Assembly: GCF_900102895.1 (NCBI RefSeq) | Contig: NZ_FNGD01000003.1 | Span: forward strand, 256,431-313,726 | DNA: 57,296 nucleotides | Source: Arthrobacter sp. ov407 | Lineage (GTDB): Bacteria; Actinomycetota; Actinomycetes; Actinomycetales; Micrococcaceae | Direction: 5' to 3' | In this document: in pieces, positions 18,161 to 26,019 of the stretch | How the letters are laid out: each line of letters begins with the position of its first letter | How positions within the stretch are numbered: the stretch's first letter is position 1 | The notes under the pieces: generated by a model | Databases searched by the model: none | Told to the model about the DNA's origin: nothing | The model's input: the letters and a program-made list of their open reading frames with translations, nothing else | Translations under genes and position numbers: made by a program

Positions 18161-19756
18161 ATGTCTGACCTATTCCAGGATTACTCTGAGGCCGCCGGCC
18201 GAACCGGTGCCTACGACGAGATGTTTGCCCCCGGCCAGCAGGCCCGGAAGTCGTACGGGCAGGTGGCCGTGGCGCTTCGCGAGCTGTCGTTGGCTGACGT
18301 CAGCGCCCGCGCCGATTCCATGGCGCGGACTTTCCTGGACCGCGGTGTGACGTTCGACTTCGCGGGCGAGGAGCGGCCCTTCCCCCTGGACATCGTCCCC
18401 CGGGTGATCCCCGCCGATGAGTGGAGCGTCCTTGAACGCGGTGTCGCCCAGCGCGTGCGCGCCCTGGAAGCCTTCCTCAACGACGTCTACGACAAGATGA
18501 CGGTCGTGTCCGACGGCGTCATCCCGCGCCAGCTCGTCACGACCAGCGCGCACTTCCACCGCCAAGTGCACGGCTTTGAGCCGGCCGGCGGCGTCCGCGT
18601 CCACATTTCCGGAATCGACGTCGTCCGCGACGCAGCCGGCACCTTCCGCGTCCTGGAGGACAACGTCCGGGTACCCTCCGGCGTCAGCTACGTCCTCGAA
18701 AACCGCCGGGCCATGGCCAAGGGCCTGCCCGAGGCGTTCGGCCAGCAGCTCATCCGCCCGGTCGAGGAGTACCCCCGCCGGCTCCTGTCGGCCCTGCGAA
18801 AGACGGCGCCCTCCGGCGTCGACGATCCCACCGTGGTGGTCCTGACTCCCGGCGTGTTCAACAGCGCCTACTTCGAGCACACCCTGCTCGCGGGCCTGAT
18901 GGGTGTCGAACTCGTCGAGGGCCGCGACCTCATCTGCCGCGGCAACCGGGTCTACATGCGCACTACGGCGGGCGAGCAGCGTGTGGACGTCATCTACAAA
19001 CGGATCGACGATGAATTCCTGGACCCGCTGCAGTTCCGTGCCGACTCCATGCTCGGCTGCCCCGGCCTGGTCAACGCTGCCCGCGCCGGCGGCGTCACGA
19101 TCGCCAACGCCGTCGGCAACGGCGTCGCCGATGACAAGCTGGTCTACAGCTACGTGCCCGACCTCATCCGCTACTACCTGAACGAAGAGCCCCTCATCGC
19201 CAACGTGGACACGTTCCGGCTGGAAGAAAAGGAGGCCCGCGAGCATGTCCTGGACCGCCTGGACGAGCTCGTGGTCAAGCCCGTGGACGGCTCGGGCGGC
19301 AAGGGCCTGGTGATCGGTCCGGACGCGTCCAGGGACGAACTCGACGCCCTCCGCAAGCGGATCATCGCCGACCCCCGCGGGTGGATCGCCCAGCCCGTGC
19401 TGCAGCTGTCCACAGTGCCCACGCTCAGCGGCGACAAATTCGGCCCACGGCACGTGGACCTGCGCCCGTTCGCCGTCAACGACGGCGAGGACGTCTGGGT
19501 TCTCCCCGGCGGACTGACCCGTGTGGCGCTCAAAGAAGGCTCGCTGATCGTCAATTCCAGCCAGGGTGGCGGCTCCAAGGACACCTGGGTCCTGGCCGAT
19601 TCCCCGCAGGTTCCCGTCGAAGTGATCCCCCGGCCCACCATCGCTGTCCGCGAACGGGTTTCGGTTTGGCCGGTGGAGAGCAACTGGCGCGACAGCCAGA
19701 AAGAGCAACAGCAGCAGCAGATTTCTGACGCGCAGGAGGTAACCGCGAATGCTTAG
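18161..19756 (+). CDS. Circularly permuted ATP-grasp peptide ligase
   Basis: This protein of about 531 residues is a circularly permuted ATP-grasp type 2 enzyme (DUF404/DUF407), predicted to form peptide bonds. Visible marks are VLEDNVRVPSGVSYVLENR near residue 165, FNSAYFEHTLLA near 230 and the ATP-grasp core VVKPVDGSGGKGLVIGP near 370. The C-terminal tail is Gln-rich. ATG at 18161 is chosen; a GTG two codons earlier is possible. The next gene overlaps its stop by 8 bp and the third overlaps by 4, so the three form one operon. The product of this operon is unknown. Confidence 0.9.
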   Translation: MSDLFQDYSEAAGRTGAYDEMFAPGQQARKSYGQVAVALRELSLADVSARADSMARTFLDRGVTFDFAGEERPFPLDIVPRVIPADEWSVLERGVAQRVRALEAFLNDVYDKMTVVSDGVIPRQLVTTSAHFHRQVHGFEPAGGVRVHISGIDVVRDAAGTFRVLEDNVRVPSGVSYVLENRRAMAKGLPEAFGQQLIRPVEEYPRRLLSALRKTAPSGVDDPTVVVLTPGVFNSAYFEHTLLAGLMGVELVEGRDLICRGNRVYMRTTAGEQRVDVIYKRIDDEFLDPLQFRADSMLGCPGLVNAARAGGVTIANAVGNGVADDKLVYSYVPDLIRYYLNEEPLIANVDTFRLEEKEAREHVLDRLDELVVKPVDGSGGKGLVIGPDASRDELDALRKRIIADPRGWIAQPVLQLSTVPTLSGDKFGPRHVDLRPFAVNDGEDVWVLPGGLTRVALKEGSLIVNSSQGGGSKDTWVLADSPQVPVEVIPRPTIAVRERVSVWPVESNWRDSQKEQQQQQISDAQEVTANA

Positions 19757-20675
19757 CCGTATTGCCGAGTCACTGTTTTGGATCGGCCGCTACGTGGAAC
19801 GGGCCGACGGCACCGCACGGATCCTCGACGTCCACCTCGAGCGGCTCAACCATCTGCCCATGGAGGAACAGCGCAGCGTGGCGCAGGAACTCCTCGCCGT
19901 CATGGGGGCCCGCGCGCAAAATGAGGATTTCGGCCTGCCCGAATTGCTCAACGCCCTCGCCTACGACAAGCAGAGTGCCACGTCCATTGCCGGCTCCCTC
20001 GGCGCGGCCCGGGAAAACGCCCGCCGCGCCCGCGAGACCGTCTCCTCCGGCCTCTGGGAAAGCCTCAACACGACCTACTACGGGCTCAACCAGCACCGCA
20101 AGGACGTGGTGGGCACCTACCGCTTCTGCAACTGGGTCCTGGAGCGCACGGCCATGGTCAGCGGCCTGGCCGACACCACCGTCAGCCACGACGAGAGCTG
20201 GCAGTTCCTGGTCCTGGGCCGGTCCCTGGAGCGTGCCGACATGACCGCGCGCATGCTCTCCACCCGCGATGTCCTCTCGGCCGGCATGTCCTGGGTGAAC
20301 ATGCTCCGCTGCGCCGGCGCGTACGAATCCTTCCTGCGGACCCGCCGGGCGGCGTTCGGTGACCAGCATGCGGCCGAATTCCTGCTCCTGGACCGGCTGT
20401 TCCCGCGGTCCATCGTCTACGCCCTGCGCGACGCTGACGAGTGCCTGGCGAAGCTCGACCCCTCGGCCCAGCGCGTCGGCTTCATCAACGACGCCCGCCG
20501 GATTGTCGGCCAGGCCCGCACCTTCCTGGAGTTCCACCGCACTGATGACCTCATGTCGGAACTGCCGGAGCACATGGAGCGCGTGCAAAAGGCCGTTTCG
20601 CAGGCCTCGGACGCTATTTCCCGTAAGTACTTCAATCAGGCAGACGAACTGGCCTGGGTGGGAGAAGTTTCATGA
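19749..20675 (+). CDS. Alpha-E domain protein (DUF403)
   Basis: This 308-residue, mostly helical protein is an alpha-E domain protein. The signature MLSRIAESLFWIGRYVERADGT opens the chain, and a similar ERADMTARML repeats near residue 155, suggesting an internal duplication. It is found next to permuted ATP-grasp and transglutaminase-like genes in many bacteria, sometimes fused to the ATP-grasp domain. No catalytic residues are known. It overlaps both neighbours, consistent with a fixed complex. Confidence 0.9.
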   Translation: MLSRIAESLFWIGRYVERADGTARILDVHLERLNHLPMEEQRSVAQELLAVMGARAQNEDFGLPELLNALAYDKQSATSIAGSLGAARENARRARETVSSGLWESLNTTYYGLNQHRKDVVGTYRFCNWVLERTAMVSGLADTTVSHDESWQFLVLGRSLERADMTARMLSTRDVLSAGMSWVNMLRCAGAYESFLRTRRAAFGDQHAAEFLLLDRLFPRSIVYALRDADECLAKLDPSAQRVGFINDARRIVGQARTFLEFHRTDDLMSELPEHMERVQKAVSQASDAISRKYFNQADELAWVGEVS

Positions 20676-21523
20676 CCCGGCTGAACATCGTCCACAAGAC
20701 GGCCTACAAGTACAACAAACGCGTCACCCTGTCCTACAACGAGGCCCGGATGACCCCGCTGACGGACCCGCAGCAGGTGGTACTGGAGTCCTCCATGAAG
20801 GTTTCGCCCTCGCAGGCGGCCATGAGCAGCTACCGCGACTACTGGGGCACACGCGTGACGGCTTTCGACATGCAGATGCCGCATGAGCACCTCGAAGTCC
20901 TGTCCACCACCACCGTTGAGGTGCACCGGGTCGAGAAAATCGCGGCCGAGGCCGACATCGTCGGGTGGGACGTCCTGGCCGCCCCGGAGACGCTCAACCA
21001 GTTCAGTGACTGGATTCCGCAGTCCCAGCTGACGGGTCCCGGCTCCGAAGTGCTCGCCATCATTCCCGGAGTTGTGGAGGGAAAAACGCCGCATGAGGCG
21101 GCCATGGCGGTCTTTGCCTGGATGCGCGGCGAAATGACCTACATGAAGGGCTCCACCGGCGTCACCACAAACGCCGAGCAGGCCTGGAACCAGCGGCAGG
21201 GTGTCTGCCAGGACCTGGCGCACCTCGCCATCGGCTCACTGCGCAGCTGCGGCATCCCGGCCCGCTACGTGTCCGGCTACCTTCACCCCCGTTCGACGGC
21301 GGACCTCGGCGAGACGGTCGCCGGCCAATCCCATGCATGGCTCGAGTGGTGGGACGGCGACTGGCGGAGCTGGGACCCGACCAACCACAAACCGGCAGGG
21401 GACTTCCACGTCACCGTGGCCCGGGGCCGCGACTACCGCGATGTGCCGCCGCTCAAGGGCATCCTGTCCGGCGGCGGGGGATCGGCCCTCACCGTCAGCG
21501 TGGAGATCACCCGCCTGGCCTAA
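20672..21523 (+). CDS. Transglutaminase-like cysteine peptidase
   Basis: This 283-residue protein has an N-terminal beta domain (residues 1-80, with YKYNKRVTLSYNEARM) and a papain-like transglutaminase core. The catalytic Cys is in QGVCQDLAHL (near residue 178), the His in SHAWLEWW (near 222) and the Asp in WDPTNH (near 237). It may cut or transfer a peptide made by the ATP-grasp enzyme. No signal peptide is seen, so it is probably cytosolic. A 26-bp hairpin follows. Confidence 0.92.
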   Translation: MTRLNIVHKTAYKYNKRVTLSYNEARMTPLTDPQQVVLESSMKVSPSQAAMSSYRDYWGTRVTAFDMQMPHEHLEVLSTTTVEVHRVEKIAAEADIVGWDVLAAPETLNQFSDWIPQSQLTGPGSEVLAIIPGVVEGKTPHEAAMAVFAWMRGEMTYMKGSTGVTTNAEQAWNQRQGVCQDLAHLAIGSLRSCGIPARYVSGYLHPRSTADLGETVAGQSHAWLEWWDGDWRSWDPTNHKPAGDFHVTVARGRDYRDVPPLKGILSGGGGSALTVSVEITRLA

Positions 21524-21543
21524 ACCGCCGCCCCGTTCCACGT

Positions 21544-21599
21544 TGCGCTATCAGATAGGGCTGCTCTGAACCCTCAGAGCAGCCCTACGTGATAGCGCA
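21544..21599. terminator. Long bidirectional hairpin terminator
   Basis: Two 26-bp arms (21544-21569 and 21574-21599) pair with only two mismatches around an ACCC loop. It lies between convergent genes. Confidence 0.85.
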
Positions 21600-21619
21600 T
21601 CCGGTGTGTTTTGGGGGAG

Positions 21620-22117
21620 TTATTCGAGGCCGGACCGGGTGGAGTCGTCCAACGGCGTCCACCACGTCTGCGGCGGTACCACTTTGAAGCGCCGGCCGGT
21701 GACGGTGTCCGGCGTGATCCGGACGAAATGTTCCTTTTGCCCGGCCTGCCACGGGAACAGCAACAGGCCCACCGTGTCCATGACTTCCTGGGGGTTCTGC
21801 ACCGGCGCGGCCTGGCCCTTGACGACAACGCTCCAGGCGACTCCGGTGTCCGCGTCCACGCCGTCAGCCTCCAACGCCACCGGAGTGTCGCCGGTGGCCG
21901 CCTGCAGCTTGGTGCCCTCGGCGGTCCGGAAAACCAGCGTGCCGTGGTCCACTTTGTAGTTGATGGGGAAGATGTCGGGGTGATTTTCCACCCAGACCGC
22001 CAGCCTGCCGACCGAGACGCTGCGCAATAGCTGCCAGCATTCGTGATGGTCCAGGTTTTCCACGGCGTGGGTCTGGTCCTTGGACTCGTGACTGCCCGGG
22101 CTCGAATCAGTACTCAT
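21620..22117 (-). CDS. Pyridoxamine 5'-phosphate oxidase-like flavin/F420-binding protein
   Basis: This 165-residue protein has the split-barrel fold of pyridoxamine-phosphate oxidase relatives: LDHHECWQLLRSVSVGRLAVW leads into HPDIFPINY and TGRRFKVVPP closes the barrel. It resembles the DosR-regulon proteins Rv3129 and Rv0080 of M. tuberculosis more than true PdxH, because it lacks PdxH-type substrate motifs. Its close relative lies at 25532-25999. A possible DosR-type box is 38 bp upstream of the start. It is divergent from the sensor kinase gene. Whether it binds FMN, F420 or haem is not evident. Confidence 0.85.
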   Translation of the reverse strand: MSTDSSPGSHESKDQTHAVENLDHHECWQLLRSVSVGRLAVWVENHPDIFPINYKVDHGTLVFRTAEGTKLQAATGDTPVALEADGVDADTGVAWSVVVKGQAAPVQNPQEVMDTVGLLLFPWQAGQKEHFVRITPDTVTGRRFKVVPPQTWWTPLDDSTRSGLE

Positions 22118-22154
22118 GGCGGCGATCGTACGCCGCCGGGGCTGAGGGCGGATA

Positions 22155-22168
22155 GGGCAAATGGTCCC
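22155..22168. promoter_or_regulatory. Possible DosR-type box
   Basis: Read toward the flavin-protein gene the site is GGGACCATTTGCCC. It keeps the GGGAC and CCC arms of the DosR consensus but differs at the centre. It lies between the divergent flavin-protein and kinase genes. GGG-N8-CCC is not rare in DNA of this composition, so this is only a candidate. Confidence 0.3.
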
Positions 22169-22276
22169 AGCCGCCGGTTAACACTGTGAAATGCCGAGGC
22201 TTTCCTGAGTGGTTCGCGGTATTCTGGCATAGGGCCGTCAGCGTGGACATGGGCCGGAGCGAGTGGGGGCAATGAT

Positions 22277-23980
22277 ATGCATTCAACGGGTGAGGGCTCA
22301 GGCCATACAGTATCCGAGCCAAACCCCGTGGTTGAGGAACTGCTGCTAAAGGGGTTCGGCGCCCGGGCAGAAGAGCTACACCAATCCAAGGAACGCATGG
22401 CGGGCCTGCTGGAAGCGGTCGTCGCCCTGGCCGAGGACCTGAGCCTGGACGCCGTCTTGGAACGCGTGGTCGAATCGGCGTGCCGATTGTTGCATGCACG
22501 CTTTGGCGCCCTGGGCGTCATCGGTGATGACCAAGCCCTAAGCCACTTCATCACGGTCGGCATCGATGGCCAACTGGCGCGGCAGATCGGTCCGCTGCCG
22601 ACCGGCCACGGCGTGCTCGGCCTCCTGATTACGGACCCCCGGCCGGTCCGGCTTCATGATCTGAGCCGGCATCCTGAAGCCTACGGGTTCCCCGCGAATC
22701 ACCCTCCCATGCAGTCCTTCCTGGGGGTCCCGGTCCGCGTCCGGGAGGTCGTGTTCGGGAACCTCTACCTCACGGAAAAAGAAGGCGGGGACGACTTTAG
22801 CGCCGAGGACGAGGCCCTGGCCGTCGCCTTGGCGGCTGCCGCCGGCGTCGCTATTGAGAATGCCCGGCTCTATGACGATGCCCGCCGCAGGGCCCGCTGG
22901 CTGGAGTCCTGCATGGACGTCTCCGGGCTGATGCTGAGCACGGACCGCGACTACACCTCGGGCGGCCTGGATCCCATCGCCGGCCGTGCGCTCCAGGAGT
23001 CCGCGTCCGATCTCGCCCTGCTGGTTGCGCCCGCCGCCAACGGCGTGGCCCATGTGGTGATCGGCGTTGCCGGCGAGCGGGGCGCGGCGTTTTCGGGAAG
23101 GTCTTTGCACCTGGAATCAGGGCTCCTGGATGCCGTCCTCGAAGGCGGCGAGCCGGTGCTGTTCGACGACGCGTCGGAAGTGCTCGGGGAAGCCGACGCC
23201 GGCGTCACCGGTCCGCTGCTGGCAGTGGCCCTGAGCACCCAGGGCGCCCACCATGGCCTCCTGCTGCTGGCCCGGAACAAGGATTCGGTCCGCTACGCCC
23301 GGACGGACGTCGAGATGGGGGCCGTCTTCGGATCCCACGTGGCCCTCTCCTTGGAGCTGTCGCGGGTGCACCGGCTGCGCGAAGAGCTCCTGGTCTTCAC
23401 GGACCGCGACAGGATCGCCCGGGACCTGCACGACCTTGTCATCCAGCGGCTGTTCGCCGCCGGGCTGAGCGTGCAGAGCCTGACCCGGTTCACCAAGGAC
23501 GAGCTTGCGCGGGAGCGCATCCGCATCATCACAGGCGAACTAGACGAGGCGATCCGCAGCCTGCGCGACACCATCTACTCACTGAAGAGCAACATTGGCG
23601 ACACCGAATTGCTGAGCGGCCGGATCCGTCGCGTCACGCGAAGTTCGGCGAAGTCCATGCCCTTCGCGCCGCGCCTGACCATCACAGGACCCGTGGATGC
23701 CGTGACACCGGACAAGGCCGACAACGTCGTGGCTGTGGTTTCCGAAGGGCTCAGCAACGCCATCCGGCACTCCGGGGCGGATACCATCTCGGTCTCGGTG
23801 GCGGTTGTCAAGAGCCGGGTGACGGTGGTGATCAGCGACAACGGCGCCGGATTCGCCCAACCCGGAATACGCAACGGGCTTAGCAATCTCGAGGACCGGG
23901 CACGCATGCTCGACGGCGAATGCACCATCACGAGCGCGCCCGACGCCGGTACCAGCCTGGAATGGTCCGTGCCCCTTTAG
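22277..23980 (+). CDS. GAF-domain sensor histidine kinase, DosS/DevS-like
   Basis: This 567-residue kinase has two GAF domains (about residues 50-200 and 225-360), a HisKA_3 dimer domain and a HATPase domain. The first GAF domain has the segment NHPPMQSFLGVPVRVRE; His142 matches the haem-ligating His149 of M. tuberculosis DevS, so it may sense O2, NO, CO or redox state through haem. The phospho-acceptor is H385 in ARDLHDLV, and SDNGAGF is the ATP-binding G1 box. There is no membrane segment, as in DosS. Its likely partner is the DevR-like regulator encoded convergently downstream. Confidence 0.9.
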   Translation: MHSTGEGSGHTVSEPNPVVEELLLKGFGARAEELHQSKERMAGLLEAVVALAEDLSLDAVLERVVESACRLLHARFGALGVIGDDQALSHFITVGIDGQLARQIGPLPTGHGVLGLLITDPRPVRLHDLSRHPEAYGFPANHPPMQSFLGVPVRVREVVFGNLYLTEKEGGDDFSAEDEALAVALAAAAGVAIENARLYDDARRRARWLESCMDVSGLMLSTDRDYTSGGLDPIAGRALQESASDLALLVAPAANGVAHVVIGVAGERGAAFSGRSLHLESGLLDAVLEGGEPVLFDDASEVLGEADAGVTGPLLAVALSTQGAHHGLLLLARNKDSVRYARTDVEMGAVFGSHVALSLELSRVHRLREELLVFTDRDRIARDLHDLVIQRLFAAGLSVQSLTRFTKDELARERIRIITGELDEAIRSLRDTIYSLKSNIGDTELLSGRIRRVTRSSAKSMPFAPRLTITGPVDAVTPDKADNVVAVVSEGLSNAIRHSGADTISVSVAVVKSRVTVVISDNGAGFAQPGIRNGLSNLEDRARMLDGECTITSAPDAGTSLEWSVPL

Positions 23981-24001
23981 CCGGGCGCCTTTAGCCGGGC
24001 T
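23974..24001 (+). repeat. 14-bp tandem duplication spanning the kinase stop codon
   Basis: CCTTTAGCCGGGCG is followed directly by CCTTTAGCCGGGCT. The first copy contains the TAG stop of the kinase gene. The duplication is not a multiple of three. Confidence 0.85.
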
Positions 24002-24034
24002 CCGCTAGCCGTCGCGCGGACCGTCGCGCACGGA

Positions 24035-24066
24035 GGCTACCGGACGGTGTGGCTACCGGACGCTGT
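24035..24066 (-). repeat. 16-bp tandem duplication spanning the regulator stop codon
   Basis: GGCTACCGGACGGTGT (24035-24050) is followed by GGCTACCGGACGCTGT (24051-24066). The second copy holds the stop codon of the minus-strand regulator gene. Confidence 0.85.
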
Positions 24067-24784
24067 GCGGCCGGGTTCCTTCGCTGGCGCCCGCACCGGA
24101 GGCCACCGGAAAGGCCGGGCTGGCGATAAAGACAGCGGCCTGGGTACGTCGTTCGAAGCCCAGCTTGGCCAGCAGCGACGATACATAGTTCTTGACGGTC
24201 TTTTCCGCCAGGAACATTTCGGCGGCAATCTGCCGATTGGTCAGTCCGCCGCCCACCAGCTCCAATACCTTGCGTTCCTGGGGCGTGAGGGATGAGGTGC
24301 GCGGGTCAACTTCCTCGGCCTCCACCAGACTGTCCACAATGCCGGCGGCGACGTCTTCCTCGAAGAGGGTCTCGCCCGTTGCCGCCCGCCGCAGCGCGCC
24401 GATCAGGTCCGTGCCGCCGATCTCCTTCAGCACATATCCCCGCGCTCCGGCCAGGACGGCGCCGCGCAGGGCCTGTTCGTCGTCGAAGCTCGTCAGGATG
24501 ATGCAGTTCAGTGACGGGTCCACCGACCGCACGTCCCGGCAGACCTCAATGCCGGTCCCGTCCGGCAGGCGGGCGTCCAGCACACAGACATCGGGGTGCA
24601 GTGCGGGAATGCGCCGGGTCGCCTCCACCGCGGATCCGGAACTGCCGACCACAACGAATCCCTCGCCTTCGAGGAGTTCCTGCAGCCCACGCCTGACGAG
24701 TTCGTGGTCATCAAGGATGAAGACGCGGATCACCGCCTGCGCGCCATCAGGTGCAGCGAGACCTGCGTCTGACCAGGCAATCAT
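24053..24784 (-). CDS. NarL-type response regulator, DevR/DosR-like
   Basis: This 243-residue regulator has a receiver domain (acidic pair D25-D26, phospho-acceptor D70, FILDDHE near the start) and a LuxR-type helix-turn-helix domain. The recognition region LTNRQIAAEMFLAEKTVKNYV, followed by LLAKLGFERRTQAAVF, is nearly the same as in M. tuberculosis DevR, including the Lys and Asn that read the DosR box. ATG at 24784 has GGGAGAA just upstream; a GTG at 24733 would give a shorter form like classic DevR. The gene faces the kinase gene tail to tail rather than following it as in mycobacteria. Confidence 0.9.
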   Translation of the reverse strand: MIAWSDAGLAAPDGAQAVIRVFILDDHELVRRGLQELLEGEGFVVVGSSGSAVEATRRIPALHPDVCVLDARLPDGTGIEVCRDVRSVDPSLNCIILTSFDDEQALRGAVLAGARGYVLKEIGGTDLIGALRRAATGETLFEEDVAAGIVDSLVEAEEVDPRTSSLTPQERKVLELVGGGLTNRQIAAEMFLAEKTVKNYVSSLLAKLGFERRTQAAVFIASPAFPVASGAGASEGTRPHSVR

Positions 24785-24882
24785 GGTTCTCCCGTCCGGC
24801 CGCTTCCGAGGCCGCTCGATTCTGTGGTTCGTTGATAGACCCCAGCCTTTGCCATTCTTCTGCACGGCGGCGCCGCAGACAA

Positions 24883-24896
24883 GGGTCATAATGCCC
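24883..24896. promoter_or_regulatory. Weak DosR-like box between regulator and stress protein genes
   Basis: GGGTCATAATGCCC lies about 100 bp upstream of the regulator start and 155 bp upstream of the stress protein start. It has the GGG/CCC arms and an AT centre but mismatches at three key positions. Confidence 0.2.
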
Positions 24897-24952
24897 ACCG
24901 GGCCGCCTGCCGCACTGAATGCTTTCGGGCACGCGCGGGCTGGTGTGATTGC

Positions 24953-24966
24953 AAGTCTTTTGGCCC
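24953..24966. promoter_or_regulatory. Possible DosR box upstream of the universal stress protein gene
   Basis: AAGTCTTTTGGCCC matches the described DosR consensus GGGACTTNNGNCCC at 8 of 11 fixed positions, including the CTT..G.CCC half. It lies about 85 bp before the stress protein start. It is the best of three candidates in this cluster. Confidence 0.35.
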
Positions 24967-25051
24967 TAGGCGGCGGGCGGGCGGGAGGAAATCATGGGAG
25001 CGTCGCCATCTGGCGCAGGAAGCTCGGCCCGAACGAGGACAAAGGTCACCG

Positions 25052-25495
25052 ATGAACGAAGTCATGGACGTCCGTACGATCGTGGTGGGAGTTGACGGCT
25101 CGGACGCTTCGGTATCGGCGTTACGGCATGCGCAGGCCCTTGCGGTGCCCCTGTCCGCCAAGGTGGTCGCGCTGGGGTGCTGGGACTCTCCGCAGGTGTA
25201 CGACGGCTATGTCGCCGTCGGCATCGACGACTTCGACGTCCGGGCCGGCGAAATCCTCGCCGAGGCGGTAGCGAAGGCGTTCGGCCCGGACACACCGTAC
25301 AACGTCGAGGGCCGCCTCATCCAGGGACATCCCCGCCACATGCTCATCGAGGAAAGCAAGTCCGCCGACATGCTCGTGGTGGGCCGCCGTGGCCACGGCG
25401 GGTTCGGCGGCCTGCTTCTGGGATCGGTCAGCTCAGCCTGTGTGGCACATGCGCATTGCCCGGTACTGGTCGTGCACTCGCCAGAAAGCGACTGA
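25052..25495 (+). CDS. Universal stress protein (UspA family)
   Basis: This 147-residue single-domain protein is a universal stress protein. It opens with TIVVGVDGSDAS and ends with GRRGHGGFGGLLLGSVS, the G-x2-G-x9-G-S motif of ATP-binding members, followed by HAHCPVLVV. USPs are among the strongest DosR-regulon genes in mycobacteria. Its place between a DevR-like regulator and a second flavin split-barrel gene supports a similar role here. An internal ATG (25064) is an alternative start. Confidence 0.92.
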   Translation: MNEVMDVRTIVVGVDGSDASVSALRHAQALAVPLSAKVVALGCWDSPQVYDGYVAVGIDDFDVRAGEILAEAVAKAFGPDTPYNVEGRLIQGHPRHMLIEESKSADMLVVGRRGHGGFGGLLLGSVSSACVAHAHCPVLVVHSPESD

Positions 25496-25531
25496 CGCCC
25501 GAATCCCTGCCGGGAGTGATCCGAACCCGTG

Positions 25532-25999
25532 CTACTCGAATGTGGCGCGGCGCTGGTCCGAGAGGCGGGTGGTCCACACATCGGGCCTGTTGACCTTGAA
25601 ACGCCGTCCGGTCAGCGCTTTGGGAGCCACCCGAACGTAATACGGCTTGGCGCCGGGTTGCCACGGTTCCAGGAGCAGGGCGTCCGCCGCGTCCTTGTCC
25701 GCCTGGTTCTCGATCAGTTCTGCTTCGCCGCGCGCCATCACGCTCCAAGCCGTCTCCTCGTGGGCGTCGTAGCCGTCGATCTCGAATGCCACCGGTTTGC
25801 CCGTGATGGCGCCCCACAGTTTCGTGCCACCGGAGGTGCGGAAGACAATCGCCCGCCGCTCCAGCACGAAATTCACCGGAAAGATCTCCGGATGGCTGTC
25901 CACGATCAGCGCTACGCGCCCTACGACCTCGGCATCGAGCAGCGTCCAGCACTGGTCCATGGTCAGCGAGTAATCCGGCGACGGCGTGGTTGTCTCCAT
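25532..25999 (-). CDS. Second pyridoxamine 5'-phosphate oxidase-like protein
   Basis: This protein of about 155 residues is a paralogue of the one at 21620-22117: MDQCWTLLDAEVVGRVALIV, HPEIFPVNF, VFRTSGGTKLWGA and TGRRFKVNRPDVW line up with it almost residue for residue. It has the flavin/F420 split-barrel fold. Start 25999 (METTTPS) is preferred on alignment with the paralogue; a GTG at 26026 would overlap the next gene. It converges with the stress protein gene, 36 bp apart. Confidence 0.85.
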   Translation of the reverse strand: METTTPSPDYSLTMDQCWTLLDAEVVGRVALIVDSHPEIFPVNFVLERRAIVFRTSGGTKLWGAITGKPVAFEIDGYDAHEETAWSVMARGEAELIENQADKDAADALLLEPWQPGAKPYYVRVAPKALTGRRFKVNRPDVWTTRLSDQRRATFE

Positions 26000-26019
26000 G
26001 TGGAGCCACGTTACACCGG

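Noticed and set aside
18170..19708. A 512-codon minus-strand open frame
   Set aside because: It is antisense to the ATP-grasp gene and has no recognisable features.
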